Of a stretch of 7,940 nucleotides of DNA, positions 1 through 5,482 are shown piece by piece. Below the pieces are notes generated by a model. It was not told the origin of the DNA and made no database searches. It was given only the letters and a program-made list of their open reading frames with translations. The DNA lies in contig CAYYSG010000025.1 of NCBI GenBank assembly GCA_964474375.1, positions 1 to 7,940 of the forward strand, in the 5' to 3' direction. A program made the translations under genes and the position numbers. This DNA is from 2-01-FULL-33-17 sp964474375. Its GTDB lineage: Bacteria > Patescibacteriota > Minisyncoccia > Phycocordibacterales > UBA9973. Each line of letters starts with the position of its first letter. Within the stretch, counting starts at the first letter, position 1.

Positions 1-1504
1 CATCAGTACCCAAAGCTACGAATGTAGTTGTGTCACCCGCTGCATCAGCGAAAGTCACAGTGGACGCTAGTGTTGCAAGATCAATAGTGATGTTGTTTGG
101 AACTTGTGTGTCTATAACCGCACCCTGAAGGTCAGACAGATCGAGAACAGCTTCAAGTTCAGCCTCAACAGCTAGTTCATCAAGGTCAAAAACTCCTGTA
201 TTAGAAATATCAATATCACCTGATGGGTTAACAGAAGTTGCTACATTTGAACCATTACCGACTAATATATTTCCGTCAGTTAAAGCATTAGTTACGGCAT
301 CAGTAATACCATATCCAGAAATAGTTGTTGGAGTACTGGATAATTCGCCAAATGTAATTCCCCCATCTAGTAAATCAAGCTCGGTAGATGAAATTGTTGC
401 TCCAGCTGTAAGAATATTGTTAGAACCAATGTTGATTGCGTTTACAATATCAGAATCCGAAACATCAATAGCATTTGTAATAACAGCACCCACCCCTGTT
501 GTATTAACAACAAGACCAGCATCGATAGTGCCAGTTGTAGTGTTGTCTATGACTAATGCATAGTCATTTGTTGCATCATTTAAATTTAGCAATATATCAG
601 CTGCATCCACGATAACAGTACTGCCGTTGTTGTACGCATCGTCCAATGTTCCACCTCCGCCACCTGATGAATCAGCAGCACAAGCCCAAACCGTTCCGTT
701 CCATTTTAAAATTTCATTAGTACTACAGCCACCGAGTAGTCGTAGTCCGTCACTACCAACTTCAAGCCCTGAGTTTGATGATGTTGTGGCTGTTGTACCA
801 GTAGTTGCAACATCCAGTGTTAATTCCCCTGCAGAAATAGCTAAACCGTTTCCAGTAAAATCAGTAAATGCATCACCATCAACTGTAATACCACCTGACG
901 AAATAACTCCGGCCATTGTTAGGTCACCGCCTGTTAAGACTGGGATATTTGAACCAGTTGGAGTTTGTGAAGGAAGAAATCCGCCAACTGAATTTGAATT
1001 TAGTGCATATGGAGCAGAAGTTAGTCTTTGGCGAGGATTTAGGTTTTCAAAAGTTACAACACCCGCACAAGATCCAGCCACAGAATTTGCAACTTGAATA
1101 TCTAAATATGTTTCGTCAGTAGAATTAAAATCAAAGTTAAGAGTATCACCTCCGGCAGACGTATCACCAACGCGAGCATTCAAAACTCCGTTCTTTACAT
1201 TCACAGTCATTGTGGATGGAGCACCTGCTGGCCAAAGTTTTGTACCGTTTCCAACAGTTGCATTGTCGTAAAGTGAAAACTTAAAACAGTAGTTAGTTCC
1301 ACTACTACCACCAAGTAAATTACCACTGGAATCTAGTAGTCGCCCTTGGTGTTGCAACAGTAGTGGTGAACCCGTTACAGCATTCGCTGTAAAAACGTTT
1401 ACAAATAAGGATAGAATTAAAATAGAGACAACGAAAAACACGCTCTTCCTAGTAGCAAAAGTAGCATTTGCTCTTTTCAAATTAGAGGAAAAAAATGTTC
1501 TCAT
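1..1504 (-). CDS. Secreted surface protein with tail-fibre-like repeats (3' end beyond window)
   Basis: The frame is open from an ATG at 1504 to the left edge (501 codons, no stop seen), so the protein is truncated by the window. A signal peptide is clear: basic residues (K10, R11, R19, K20), a hydrophobic core at about 22-38, and an A-N-A cleavage site near residue 42. The mature part starts with SPLLLQHQGRLLDSSG (46-61), then a compact beta-rich domain (YCFKFSLYD at 72-80, ARVGD at 110-114, YLDIQVA at 133-139) ending in NPRQRLTSAPYAL (156-168). A Ser/Thr/Gly/Asn/Asp-rich region follows, with CSTNEILKWNGTVWAC (260-275), a GGGG linker (281-284), SSTELDLLDG (372-381) and LTDGNILVGNGSNVA (408-422). 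Such units recur in large surface or fibre proteins of CPR bacteria and in phage tail fibres, often with a C-terminal self-cleaving chaperone domain; that end is not visible here. Probable role: cell-surface adhesion or stalk-like fibre (inferred). It has its own promoter; no Shine-Dalgarno is visible. Confidence 0.85.
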   Translation of the reverse strand, partial: MRTFFSSNLKRANATFATRKSVFFVVSILILSLFVNVFTANAVTGSPLLLQHQGRLLDSSGNLLGGSSGTNYCFKFSLYDNATVGNGTKLWPAGAPSTMTVNVKNGVLNARVGDTSAGGDTLNFDFNSTDETYLDIQVANSVAGSCAGVVTFENLNPRQRLTSAPYALNSNSVGGFLPSQTPTGSNIPVLTGGDLTMAGVISSGGITVDGDAFTDFTGNGLAISAGELTLDVATTGTTATTSSNSGLEVGSDGLRLLGGCSTNEILKWNGTVWACAADSSGGGGGTLDDAYNNGSTVIVDAADILLNLNDATNDYALVIDNTTTGTIDAGLVVNTTGVGAVITNAIDVSDSDIVNAINIGSNNILTAGATISSTELDLLDGGITFGELSSTPTTISGYGITDAVTNALTDGNILVGNGSNVATSVNPSGDIDISNTGVFDLDELAVEAELEAVLDLSDLQGAVIDTQVPNNITIDLATLASTVTFADAAGDTTTFVALGTD

Positions 1505-1538
1505 CTTGTTTTGTAATATCTCTATATATTACCTATAT

Positions 1539-1567
1539 ATTATAGCTTTCAGTACCCAAAATAGCAA
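1539..1567 (-). promoter_or_regulatory. Sigma-70-type promoter of the surface protein
   Basis: On the minus strand a -35 box TTGCTA (1562-1567) is followed by a 17-bp spacer and a perfect -10 box TATAAT (1539-1544). The predicted start lies near 1532, which gives a leader of about 28 nt to the ATG at 1504. This is the best two-box promoter in the window. Confidence 0.7.
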
Positions 1568-1588
1568 TGAAAAATAAGTGCAAAAAAG

Positions 1589-1624
1589 CAAAAAACACAC
1601 AAGGATAGAGTTGTGTGTTTTTTG
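1589..1624 (-). terminator. Rho-independent terminator of the helical-repeat protein
   Basis: A perfect 14-bp inverted repeat (1589-1602 with 1611-1624) encloses an 8-nt loop. The stem runs CAAAAAACACACAA against its complement. On the minus strand further T runs follow. It lies just after the stop at 1646 and before the promoter of the surface gene, so it separates the two transcripts. Confidence 0.8.
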
Positions 1625-1645
1625 TACTGTGTTTTTTAAAAAATA

Positions 1646-2452
1646 TTATCTATTTTTACCAATTCTGAAGAAGTTTTTAAATATACTTACTAGTGATTTG
1701 CGTTCTTTATGTTCTTCGCGATTGAATTCTTTTTCAAGTTTTTCTGTTGCTCTTTCTGGTATACCGGCATCACTTAGAACTTTCTTTGCTTCGTCGATTT
1801 TACCATCAGATTTTAGTTGTTTTGCTGTTTCAATAGCTGTTTTTAATTCTTCTTTTTTGATATTTTTATCGATAGCCATAATTGGTGGTTTTGGTAGTCC
1901 TGCGGACTCTATTAAAGCCTTGGCTTCGTCGATTTTGCCTTGTTTTATAAGCTCTTCTGCCTTTTTCAAGACTTCTTTTTGAGCATCAGTTAGCTGCATG
2001 TGTTGACCCATTATGAAACCATGCAACATTGGATTTAGGTTATTAGATTTTAAAAGTTCTTGTGCACCTTTTACATCACCGGATTTGGCTTTGGTATAAG
2101 CCTCTGCGATTATGTTAAATTGTGCTTCTGTTATAGTTTCTTTCACTTCAGCATCAGATAGAGCTTTGGTAAAGTCGGTGTAATTCTTTGATTCGATAGC
2201 TTTTTGGATAGATTCAAATTTAGCCATCATTGCCGCAGAATTTGTAGATTTATTTTTATAAAAATCATCGTCCCACTTACCTTTTAAGAAATCATCGTCC
2301 ATTTTGAAACGCATTTCTTTAGATTCTTTGTGTCCGCGATTTTTATCATCATCATCATCGCCGTCTCTATTGTCAGCCAATACAGGTGAAGCAACAAGAC
2401 CAGTTAACAAAACAGTACTTAATAAAAGAGCTGTTTTTGATTTTTTTAACAT
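1646..2452 (-). CDS. Secreted Asp-rich protein with helical hairpin repeats, function unknown
   Basis: The protein has 268 residues from the ATG at 2452; a TTG two codons upstream is a poorer start. It has a clean signal peptide (K3, K4, K6, then a hydrophobic stretch at 8-25, cleavage V-L-A|D after residue 26). The mature N-terminus is very acidic (DNRDGDDDDD, 27-36), followed by a charged linker with two MDDDF/WDDDF patches (51-64). The rest is alpha-helical with at least three related units: AKSGDVKGAQELLKSNNL (122-139), IKQGKIDEAKALIESAGL (169-186) and LKSDGKIDEAKKVLSDAG (213-230). These resemble short TPR-like hairpins (GKIDEAK...L..AG). The C-terminus is basic (RKSLVSIFKNFFRIGKNR). I do not recognise a named family. 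The acidic patch could bind cations or a surface polymer; this is speculation. It lies downstream of the sigma/membrane pair on the same strand, separated by an operator-like palindrome, and is closed by its own terminator, so it may be a separately regulated target of that system. Confidence 0.88.
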   Translation of the reverse strand: MLKKSKTALLLSTVLLTGLVASPVLADNRDGDDDDDKNRGHKESKEMRFKMDDDFLKGKWDDDFYKNKSTNSAAMMAKFESIQKAIESKNYTDFTKALSDAEVKETITEAQFNIIAEAYTKAKSGDVKGAQELLKSNNLNPMLHGFIMGQHMQLTDAQKEVLKKAEELIKQGKIDEAKALIESAGLPKPPIMAIDKNIKKEELKTAIETAKQLKSDGKIDEAKKVLSDAGIPERATEKLEKEFNREEHKERKSLVSIFKNFFRIGKNR

Positions 2453-2469
2453 ATACAAACATTTGCCTA

Positions 2470-2494
2470 ATAATATGAGAACTGTGTCTCATAT
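2470..2494 (-). promoter_or_regulatory. Operator-like palindrome overlapping a candidate -10 box
   Basis: An 8-bp perfect inverted repeat, ATATGAGA (2473-2480) and TCTCATAT (2487-2494), with a 6-nt spacer forms a 22-bp dyad. On the minus strand it fills the spacer just upstream of a candidate -10 box TATTAT (2470-2475), 18 nt before the ATG at 2452. No good -35 hexamer is visible. The position is typical of a regulator binding site; a small hairpin is the alternative. Confidence 0.45.
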
Positions 2495-2527
2495 ATTAAT
2501 ACGTAAAAATTTACATTTTATTACAAA

Positions 2528-3304
2528 CTAGTATGCATCACCCAAAATCGCATAGCACATTTCGTCTACTAGTTTGGATTTATTTTTAAGACTAGTACCT
2601 ATTTCAAACCCATCATTTTTATTTAAAATATTTCTTTCTATTTCCGGAAAAGCCATTACCTGGCAAGCTAAAAATGTGTTTTCGTCGATTTGTAAACCTA
2701 TTATACGAACGTCCTCGGTTTTCTCTAGAACGGACCTGGAACCAGCTAGTATATTTGAAATATCCACTGCCCAAACTTTGGACCGCAAATCTTCTAGAAT
2801 TATAGAATCAGTGCCAATAGTTACAACATGACCAGAAATCCGACCTGACTCGGGACTAGTCCAGTTACGGGCTTCTTTTTTAATAACGTCATTCACAAGA
2901 AAATTATTTGTTCCGGAAAAAGACCCAATAGTTAGAAAAATAACACCCAACACAATACTAGAAATTATACTAAACAATACAAGAATTATTTTTTTATATT
3001 TGTAGCCTTGTTTTGTTTTTTCTATTATAAAAGGTATCAGTGTAACAAACACAATCAAAAGAACCATCCAAATTATCGGCAATGATGAATATAAAAATGA
3101 GCTAACATTCCCGAAAACATAATCCCAGGAATCCCAAGGTATAACCAGAAGAGTCGCTACTGTTTTAGCAAACACATAAGCCCCCATTATGGTTACGAGT
3201 ATTCCCAGACTAATTACCAAATACCTTTTAAATAAAAAGTATTTTTTAGATATGGGCTTGATTCCCGACGATTTTATTGTGCTGATTACTTTGTTTGGAT
3301 CCAT
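2528..3304 (-). CDS. Three-TM membrane protein with extracytoplasmic OB-like domain, putative anti-sigma partner
   Basis: The protein has 258 residues. Its ATG at 3304 lies 1 nt after the stop of the ECF sigma gene (TAATATG), so the two are almost certainly co-transcribed and probably translationally coupled. A short cytoplasmic N-terminus (1-27) is followed by TM1 (about 28-51), TM2 (72-94) and TM3 (104-128). The loop between TM2 and TM3 is strongly basic (EKTKQGYKYKK), which by the positive-inside rule places the 130-residue C-terminal domain outside. That domain has an OB-like strand pattern: GRISGHVVTIGTDSIILEDL (154-173), KVWAVDIS (176-183), VRIIGLQIDENTFLACQVMAF (199-219). There is no zinc-binding HxxxCxxC anti-sigma motif. 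Membrane proteins of this kind sit beside ECF-like sigma genes in CPR genomes. By position it is a candidate anti-sigma or signal sensor, with the first 27 residues as the only sizeable cytoplasmic segment for contacting sigma. This role is inferred. Confidence 0.85.
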   Translation of the reverse strand: MDPNKVISTIKSSGIKPISKKYFLFKRYLVISLGILVTIMGAYVFAKTVATLLVIPWDSWDYVFGNVSSFLYSSLPIIWMVLLIVFVTLIPFIIEKTKQGYKYKKIILVLFSIISSIVLGVIFLTIGSFSGTNNFLVNDVIKKEARNWTSPESGRISGHVVTIGTDSIILEDLRSKVWAVDISNILAGSRSVLEKTEDVRIIGLQIDENTFLACQVMAFPEIERNILNKNDGFEIGTSLKNKSKLVDEMCYAILGDAY

Positions 3305-3305
3305 A

Positions 3306-3878
3306 TTATTTTTTACTATTAGCTAATAATTTTTTCTTTATCATGGTTTTGGCGCGGCTCAGCCGAGCACCAACTAATGACACTGGTATTTGCATAATGT
3401 CGGATATTTCATCGTAGGACTTGTCTTCGAAGAATCGGAGCATTACTACTTCCCTGTAACTATCGTCCAGCCCGGACAATGCTTGGTTTATTTCCAAAGA
3501 CAATTCTTCCAAATGCGAACCAGCTTCGGCACTGTCAGTCGACGCAATGAAATTTACTAGCCCATTCTCTTCCCCATCGAGTTCAAGAACATCGTGCTTT
3601 TTTTCTTTCCTATACCAGTCGATTATATGGTTGTGCGTAATACGATACACCCATGAAGAAAAAGTCAGCTTTTCGTCGTAGTCGTTCAAATTACGGTATA
3701 TTTTTATAAATACATCTTGCAAAATATCATCCACATCGTGGCTGGTAGCGTGCGAACGCCGACGAATATACCGCGCTAGTTTTTCGTTATAACGTTCTAT
3801 AACATAGCGAAAATAGTCAGGATTTTCCAGACTTTTTTTGACTAATTCGGCATCTGTTACAGAAGTAATGTCTTCCAC
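3306..3878 (-). CDS. ECF-type RNA polymerase sigma factor (sigma-70 family)
   Basis: The protein has 190 residues from a GTG at 3878. The frame continues up to a TTG at 3908, but that start would lie upstream of the TATAAT box at 3885-3890 and inside a dispersed repeat, so GTG is preferred. Sigma region 2 covers about 21-94, with DDILQDVFIKIYRNL (50-64, core RNA polymerase contact) and FSSWVYRITHNHIIDWYRK (73-91, -10 recognition). A variable acidic linker (about 95-130) leads to region 4 (137-184), with LDDSYREVVMLRFFEDKSYD and a helix-turn-helix ending VSLVGARLSRAKTMIKKKL. Length and two-domain build match ECF (group 4) sigmas. It directs RNA polymerase to alternative promoters, usually under control of a membrane anti-sigma; the gene 1 nt downstream is the obvious candidate. 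The predicted mRNA is leaderless. Confidence 0.93.
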   Translation of the reverse strand: MEDITSVTDAELVKKSLENPDYFRYVIERYNEKLARYIRRRSHATSHDVDDILQDVFIKIYRNLNDYDEKLTFSSWVYRITHNHIIDWYRKEKKHDVLELDGEENGLVNFIASTDSAEAGSHLEELSLEINQALSGLDDSYREVVMLRFFEDKSYDEISDIMQIPVSLVGARLSRAKTMIKKKLLANSKK

Positions 3879-3884
3879 CTTAGT

Positions 3885-3890
3885 ATTATA
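3885..3890 (-). promoter_or_regulatory. Leaderless -10 box of the ECF sigma gene
   Basis: A perfect TATAAT on the minus strand lies exactly 6 nt before the GTG at 3878, which places the transcription start on the start codon. There is no consensus -35: at the 17-bp spacing the site reads AAGCTT, inside the 28-bp repeat at 3897-3924. This suggests activator-dependent or alternative-sigma use, possibly autoregulation (inferred). Confidence 0.6.
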
Positions 3891-3896
3891 TACGAA

Positions 3897-3924
3897 AAAT
3901 ATCCGCAAAGCTTACAAAATGCGG
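3897..3924 (+). repeat. 28-bp direct repeat, copy 1
   Basis: This is identical to 5229-5256, in the same orientation. It contains CCGCA and TGCGG arms (3903-3907 and 3920-3924) around a 12-nt loop holding AAGCTT, so each copy can form a small hairpin. It lies over the -35 region of the sigma gene. Confidence 0.9.
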
Positions 3925-3945
3925 GCGTAAAGGCTACGCCTTTAC
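3922..3945. repeat. Two overlapping, mutually exclusive hairpins
   Basis: GTAAAGGC (3927-3934) pairs perfectly with GCCTTTAC (3938-3945) around a 3-nt loop. GGCGTA (from 3924) can instead pair with TACGCC (to 3940) around AAGGC. The element directly abuts repeat copy 1, upstream of the sigma gene. It may be a cruciform or protein-binding site; its role is unknown. Confidence 0.5.
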
Positions 3946-3961
3946 ACCCTACCCTAATAAA

Positions 3962-3984
3962 AAAATACCCGACAAGGGTATTTT
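3962..3984 (-). terminator. Rho-independent terminator after the first GNAT gene
   Basis: AAAATACCC (3962-3970) pairs perfectly with GGGTATTTT (3976-3984) around GACAA. On the minus strand the stem continues into a seven-T run. It lies 40 nt after the stop of the GNAT gene at 4024 and before the sigma promoter. Confidence 0.8.
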
Positions 3985-4023
3985 AAAAATATAAATTTTC
4001 TGAAATAAAGATTGGCGTATTGT

Positions 4024-4482
4024 TCAATTCTTGATTCTCACCAACAAACGAACACCTGTTTCAAGTCCCTTGTCTAAGTCATAAGGGTTTTTAATTCTTG
4101 CAACAACTTTTGCACCAAGTTTTTTGTGAAGATTCAATGTTGGAACCAATTCGGGATCCAAAAATGAAACAATGTTCGTACCTTTTACGGCTTGTAAAAG
4201 TTTCTTATATAATTTTTCACCTATTCCCATTCCTTGAGAATTAGGATGTACGACTAAGTCACAAACATATATTTCATTTTTATTTGTTTTATAACTTACA
4301 ATAGCTCCAATAATCTTATTCCCAATTTTGGCTACATACACATATCCAAAATAAATAAACATTGGAATATCATATTTATTTACCACTTCTTCACCCCAAA
4401 CAAGAGTTTCTAATTCCCTTATTATTTGAGCATCCGAGGTTTGTGCTTTTGTTATTTTCAATTTTTGATTAATTTTTTTCAT
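4024..4482 (-). CDS. GNAT-family N-acetyltransferase (short)
   Basis: The protein has 152 residues from the ATG at 4482. A TTG at 4500 is in frame but overlaps the predicted -10 box, so it is rejected. The GNAT fold is clear: N-terminal helices with E23/E25, beta strands YVYVAKIGNKIIGAIVSY (47-64), beta-4 YVCDLVVHP (72-80), the acetyl-CoA pyrophosphate loop QGMGIG (83-88) and helix EKLYKKLLQAV (89-99), then a motif B-like LHKKLGAK (118-125). It should transfer an acetyl group from acetyl-CoA to an amine; the substrate cannot be read from the sequence. It stands alone with its own promoter and terminator, between the two copies of the 28-bp repeat. No Shine-Dalgarno is visible. Confidence 0.9.
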   Translation of the reverse strand: MKKINQKLKITKAQTSDAQIIRELETLVWGEEVVNKYDIPMFIYFGYVYVAKIGNKIIGAIVSYKTNKNEIYVCDLVVHPNSQGMGIGEKLYKKLLQAVKGTNIVSFLDPELVPTLNLHKKLGAKVVARIKNPYDLDKGLETGVRLLVRIKN

Positions 4483-4491
4483 ATTGTTGAT

Positions 4492-4520
4492 ATAATACAA
4501 CGATTTTTATCAAAACGCAA
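4492..4520 (-). promoter_or_regulatory. Promoter of the first GNAT gene, very short leader
   Basis: On the minus strand TTGCGT (4515-4520) is followed by 17 bp and TATTAT (4492-4497). The -10 box ends 9 nt before the ATG at 4482, so the 5' leader should be only about 3 nt. Confidence 0.6.
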
Positions 4521-4580
4521 TAGCACCAAAAGGCCCTTCGAATACACCACCCAATCAAAGAAATTTAATTGCTTTCCTCA

Positions 4581-4617
4581 CAAAAATAAAAACCCTTCTC
4601 AGGGGTTTTTATTTTTG
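4581..4617 (-). terminator. Bidirectional-type terminator after the second GNAT gene
   Basis: A perfect 15-bp stem, CAAAAATAAAAACCC (4581-4595) with 4603-4617, has a 7-nt loop. T-rich arms occur on both strands, so it can act in either direction. By position it ends the minus-strand transcript of the GNAT gene at 4711-5100, although about 95 nt lie between. Confidence 0.7.
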
Positions 4618-4678
4618 CGGGGAGCGTCGTACTAGAACTAATCCTCGACAAGACATGTAAGGTTGTTTAAAAGTAATT

Positions 4679-4694
4679 TTGAATTTAAATTCAA
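4679..4694. repeat. 16-bp perfect AT-rich palindrome
   Basis: TTGAATTTAAATTCAA reads the same on both strands. It lies 17 nt after the stop of the GNAT gene at 4711, in the 228-nt stretch 4483-4710 that otherwise holds only the promoter and terminator listed. It may be a regulator site or chance in AT-rich DNA. Confidence 0.45.
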
Positions 4695-4710
4695 CGCATC
4701 TCGAGCAGTT

Positions 4711-5100
4711 CTATTTATCTGGATTTGGATTAATTTCATTACCGACCTTCTCCCACATTTTCTTAGCATTATCTGAAGTAAATCCTCCAGTAGAAATATA
4801 AGTCGGGACAATTTTTGTATTTAAAGTGTTTGCGATTTCTTGTAGTATTTTTATACCTAACCCTTTTCCTTGTAATTCAGAAGGTAGATGAACATCACCA
4901 ACATATGAAGTACCATCTTCCTTTGTAACCAGGTATAACTTATTACTTTGAGAGTTATCTGAGTCAATGATTAATTCGCCATTATAGAGAACATTTATAT
5001 TTTGCACTTTTCCTAATTCATTATCCTTACTTCGTCCAAGTTCAATTATTATATTCTTTTCTCTTTCAAGATTTTCTATATTTGGAAGATGTTCTTTCAT
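4711..5100 (-). CDS. Small GNAT-like acetyltransferase domain protein
   Basis: The protein has 129 residues from an ATG at 5100. The C-terminal half carries the GNAT core: YVGDVHLPSELQGKGLGIKI (67-86), where QGKGLG (77-82) is the acetyl-CoA pyrophosphate loop and ILQEIANTL the following helix, then IVPTYIST (97-104) and TSDNAKKMWEKVG (108-120), which fits the last GNAT helix. The N-terminal part (1-60) is short and charged and lacks the usual first helices, so the fold is minimal. Substrate is unknown. It lies in the repeat-bounded segment next to another GNAT gene, but the two proteins are not obviously similar beyond motif A. No Shine-Dalgarno is visible, and the leader predicted from the promoter at 5194-5222 is long (about 87 nt) and structured. 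Confidence 0.82.
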   Translation of the reverse strand: MKEHLPNIENLEREKNIIIELGRSKDNELGKVQNINVLYNGELIIDSDNSQSNKLYLVTKEDGTSYVGDVHLPSELQGKGLGIKILQEIANTLNTKIVPTYISTGGFTSDNAKKMWEKVGNEINPNPDK

Positions 5101-5114
5101 ATAAATTATTAGAT

Positions 5115-5187
5115 CAAAAAAAAATACTTATAATGGTGAGTATCGAGCTAGCTCTAAGATGTGGAGAAAGAAGGATTCTCTCCTTAC
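5115..5187 (-). promoter_or_regulatory. Structured 5' leader, possible attenuator
   Basis: Between the predicted start near 5187 and the ATG at 5100, the minus-strand leader holds competing small pairings (AAGGA with TCCTT, GGAGA with TCTCC), a GAGCTAGCTC palindrome, and ATACT/AGTAT arms directly followed by nine T residues. The last looks like a weak terminator ahead of the gene. The stem is short and AT-rich, so this is tentative. Confidence 0.3.
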
Positions 5188-5193
5188 AGGAGC

Positions 5194-5222
5194 AGTATAC
5201 CTCTTGTATTTTCTCAAAACAA
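5194..5222 (-). promoter_or_regulatory. Promoter upstream of the second GNAT gene
   Basis: On the minus strand TTGTTT (5217-5222) is followed by 17 bp and TATACT (5194-5199). It starts 6 bp from repeat copy 2 and points away from the tRNA gene. The next gene in that direction is the GNAT gene starting at 5100. Confidence 0.55.
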
Positions 5223-5228
5223 GTTTTT

Positions 5229-5256
5229 AAATATCCGCAAAGCTTACAAAATGCGG
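5229..5256 (+). repeat. 28-bp direct repeat, copy 2
   Basis: This is identical to 3897-3924, same orientation, 1,332 bp away. It lies between the minus-strand promoter at 5194-5222 and the plus-strand tRNA promoter at 5282-5310, so it could serve either. The identity stops sharply at both ends. Confidence 0.9.
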
Positions 5257-5281
5257 AAATATTGTATTCACATAGACACTC

Positions 5282-5310
5282 TTTATTTTTATAAAAACTT
5301 GTGCTATAGT
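5282..5310 (+). promoter_or_regulatory. Extended -10 promoter of tRNA-Ser
   Basis: TATAGT (5305-5310) is preceded by TGC (5302-5304), an extended -10 motif, with a weak -35 TTTATT (5282-5287) at 17 bp. The predicted leader is about 40 nt and contains a CAATAG/CTATTG hairpin with a GAAA tetraloop (5334-5349) just before the mature tRNA 5' end. Confidence 0.5.
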
Positions 5311-5356
5311 CTTTAAACAATTGAATATAAGCCCAATAGGAAACTATTGAAAAAAT

Positions 5357-5446
5357 GGAGGAATGGCTGAGTGGTTTAAGGCGCTTGTCTTGAAAACAAG
5401 AGACCGTGAAAGCGGTCCGGGAGTTCGAATCCCCCTTCCTCCGCCA
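5357..5446 (+). tRNA. tRNA-Ser (anticodon TGA)
   Basis: A complete class II tRNA. The acceptor stem GGAGGAA (5357-5363) pairs with TTCCTCC (5436-5442), the discriminator base is G5443, and CCA is encoded (5444-5446). The anticodon stem CTTGT/ACAAG (5384-5388, 5396-5400) holds loop CTTGAAA with anticodon TGA at 5391-5393, which reads UCA and other UCN codons. The long variable arm (GACCG/CGGTC) is typical of serine tRNAs. The T-arm GGGAG-TTCGAAT-CCCCC has one A-C mismatch. A terminator follows directly. Confidence 0.97.
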
Positions 5447-5447
5447 T

Positions 5448-5479
5448 AATAAAAATTCTGCTTAGGCAGAATTTTTATT
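5448..5479 (+). terminator. Rho-independent terminator of tRNA-Ser
   Basis: A perfect 14-bp stem (5448-5461 with 5466-5479, core AATTCTGC) closes a TTAG loop and runs into T-rich sequence. It starts 2 nt after the CCA end. Confidence 0.88.
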
Positions 5480-5482
5480 TTA

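Noticed and set aside
627..1097. 156-codon plus-strand frame rich in Pro and Ser
   Set aside because: It is a shadow of the minus-strand surface protein, which has a signal peptide and recognisable repeat motifs in the other frame.
1..1504. Tail-fibre-like repeats taken as evidence of a prophage
   Set aside because: The protein has a bacterial signal peptide and no phage structural, replication or integrase gene is nearby; CPR surface proteins of this type are non-phage.
3879..3908. Upstream TTG start for the sigma factor adding ten residues (RIFFVYNTK)
   Set aside because: It would place the TATAAT box inside the gene and the start inside a dispersed repeat; the GTG at 3878 fits the promoter and the usual ECF N-terminus better.
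4612..4660. Possible decayed tRNA 3' end on the minus strand next to the terminator (CTCCCCGC preceded by AGTTCTAGTACG; antisense reads GERRTRT)
   Set aside because: The T-loop breaks the consensus (T instead of a purine, no closing pair), no matching 5' acceptor strand is found 70-90 nt upstream, and no anticodon arm can be formed.
3897..5256. CRISPR array or integrase attachment pair
   Set aside because: Only two repeat copies 1.3 kb apart, no regular spacers, no cas gene, no integrase, and the repeat is outside the tRNA gene.
5114..5320. 68-codon minus-strand frame with several Cys residues
   Set aside because: It overlaps a promoter, repeat copy 2 and the tRNA promoter; no start context or domain supports it.
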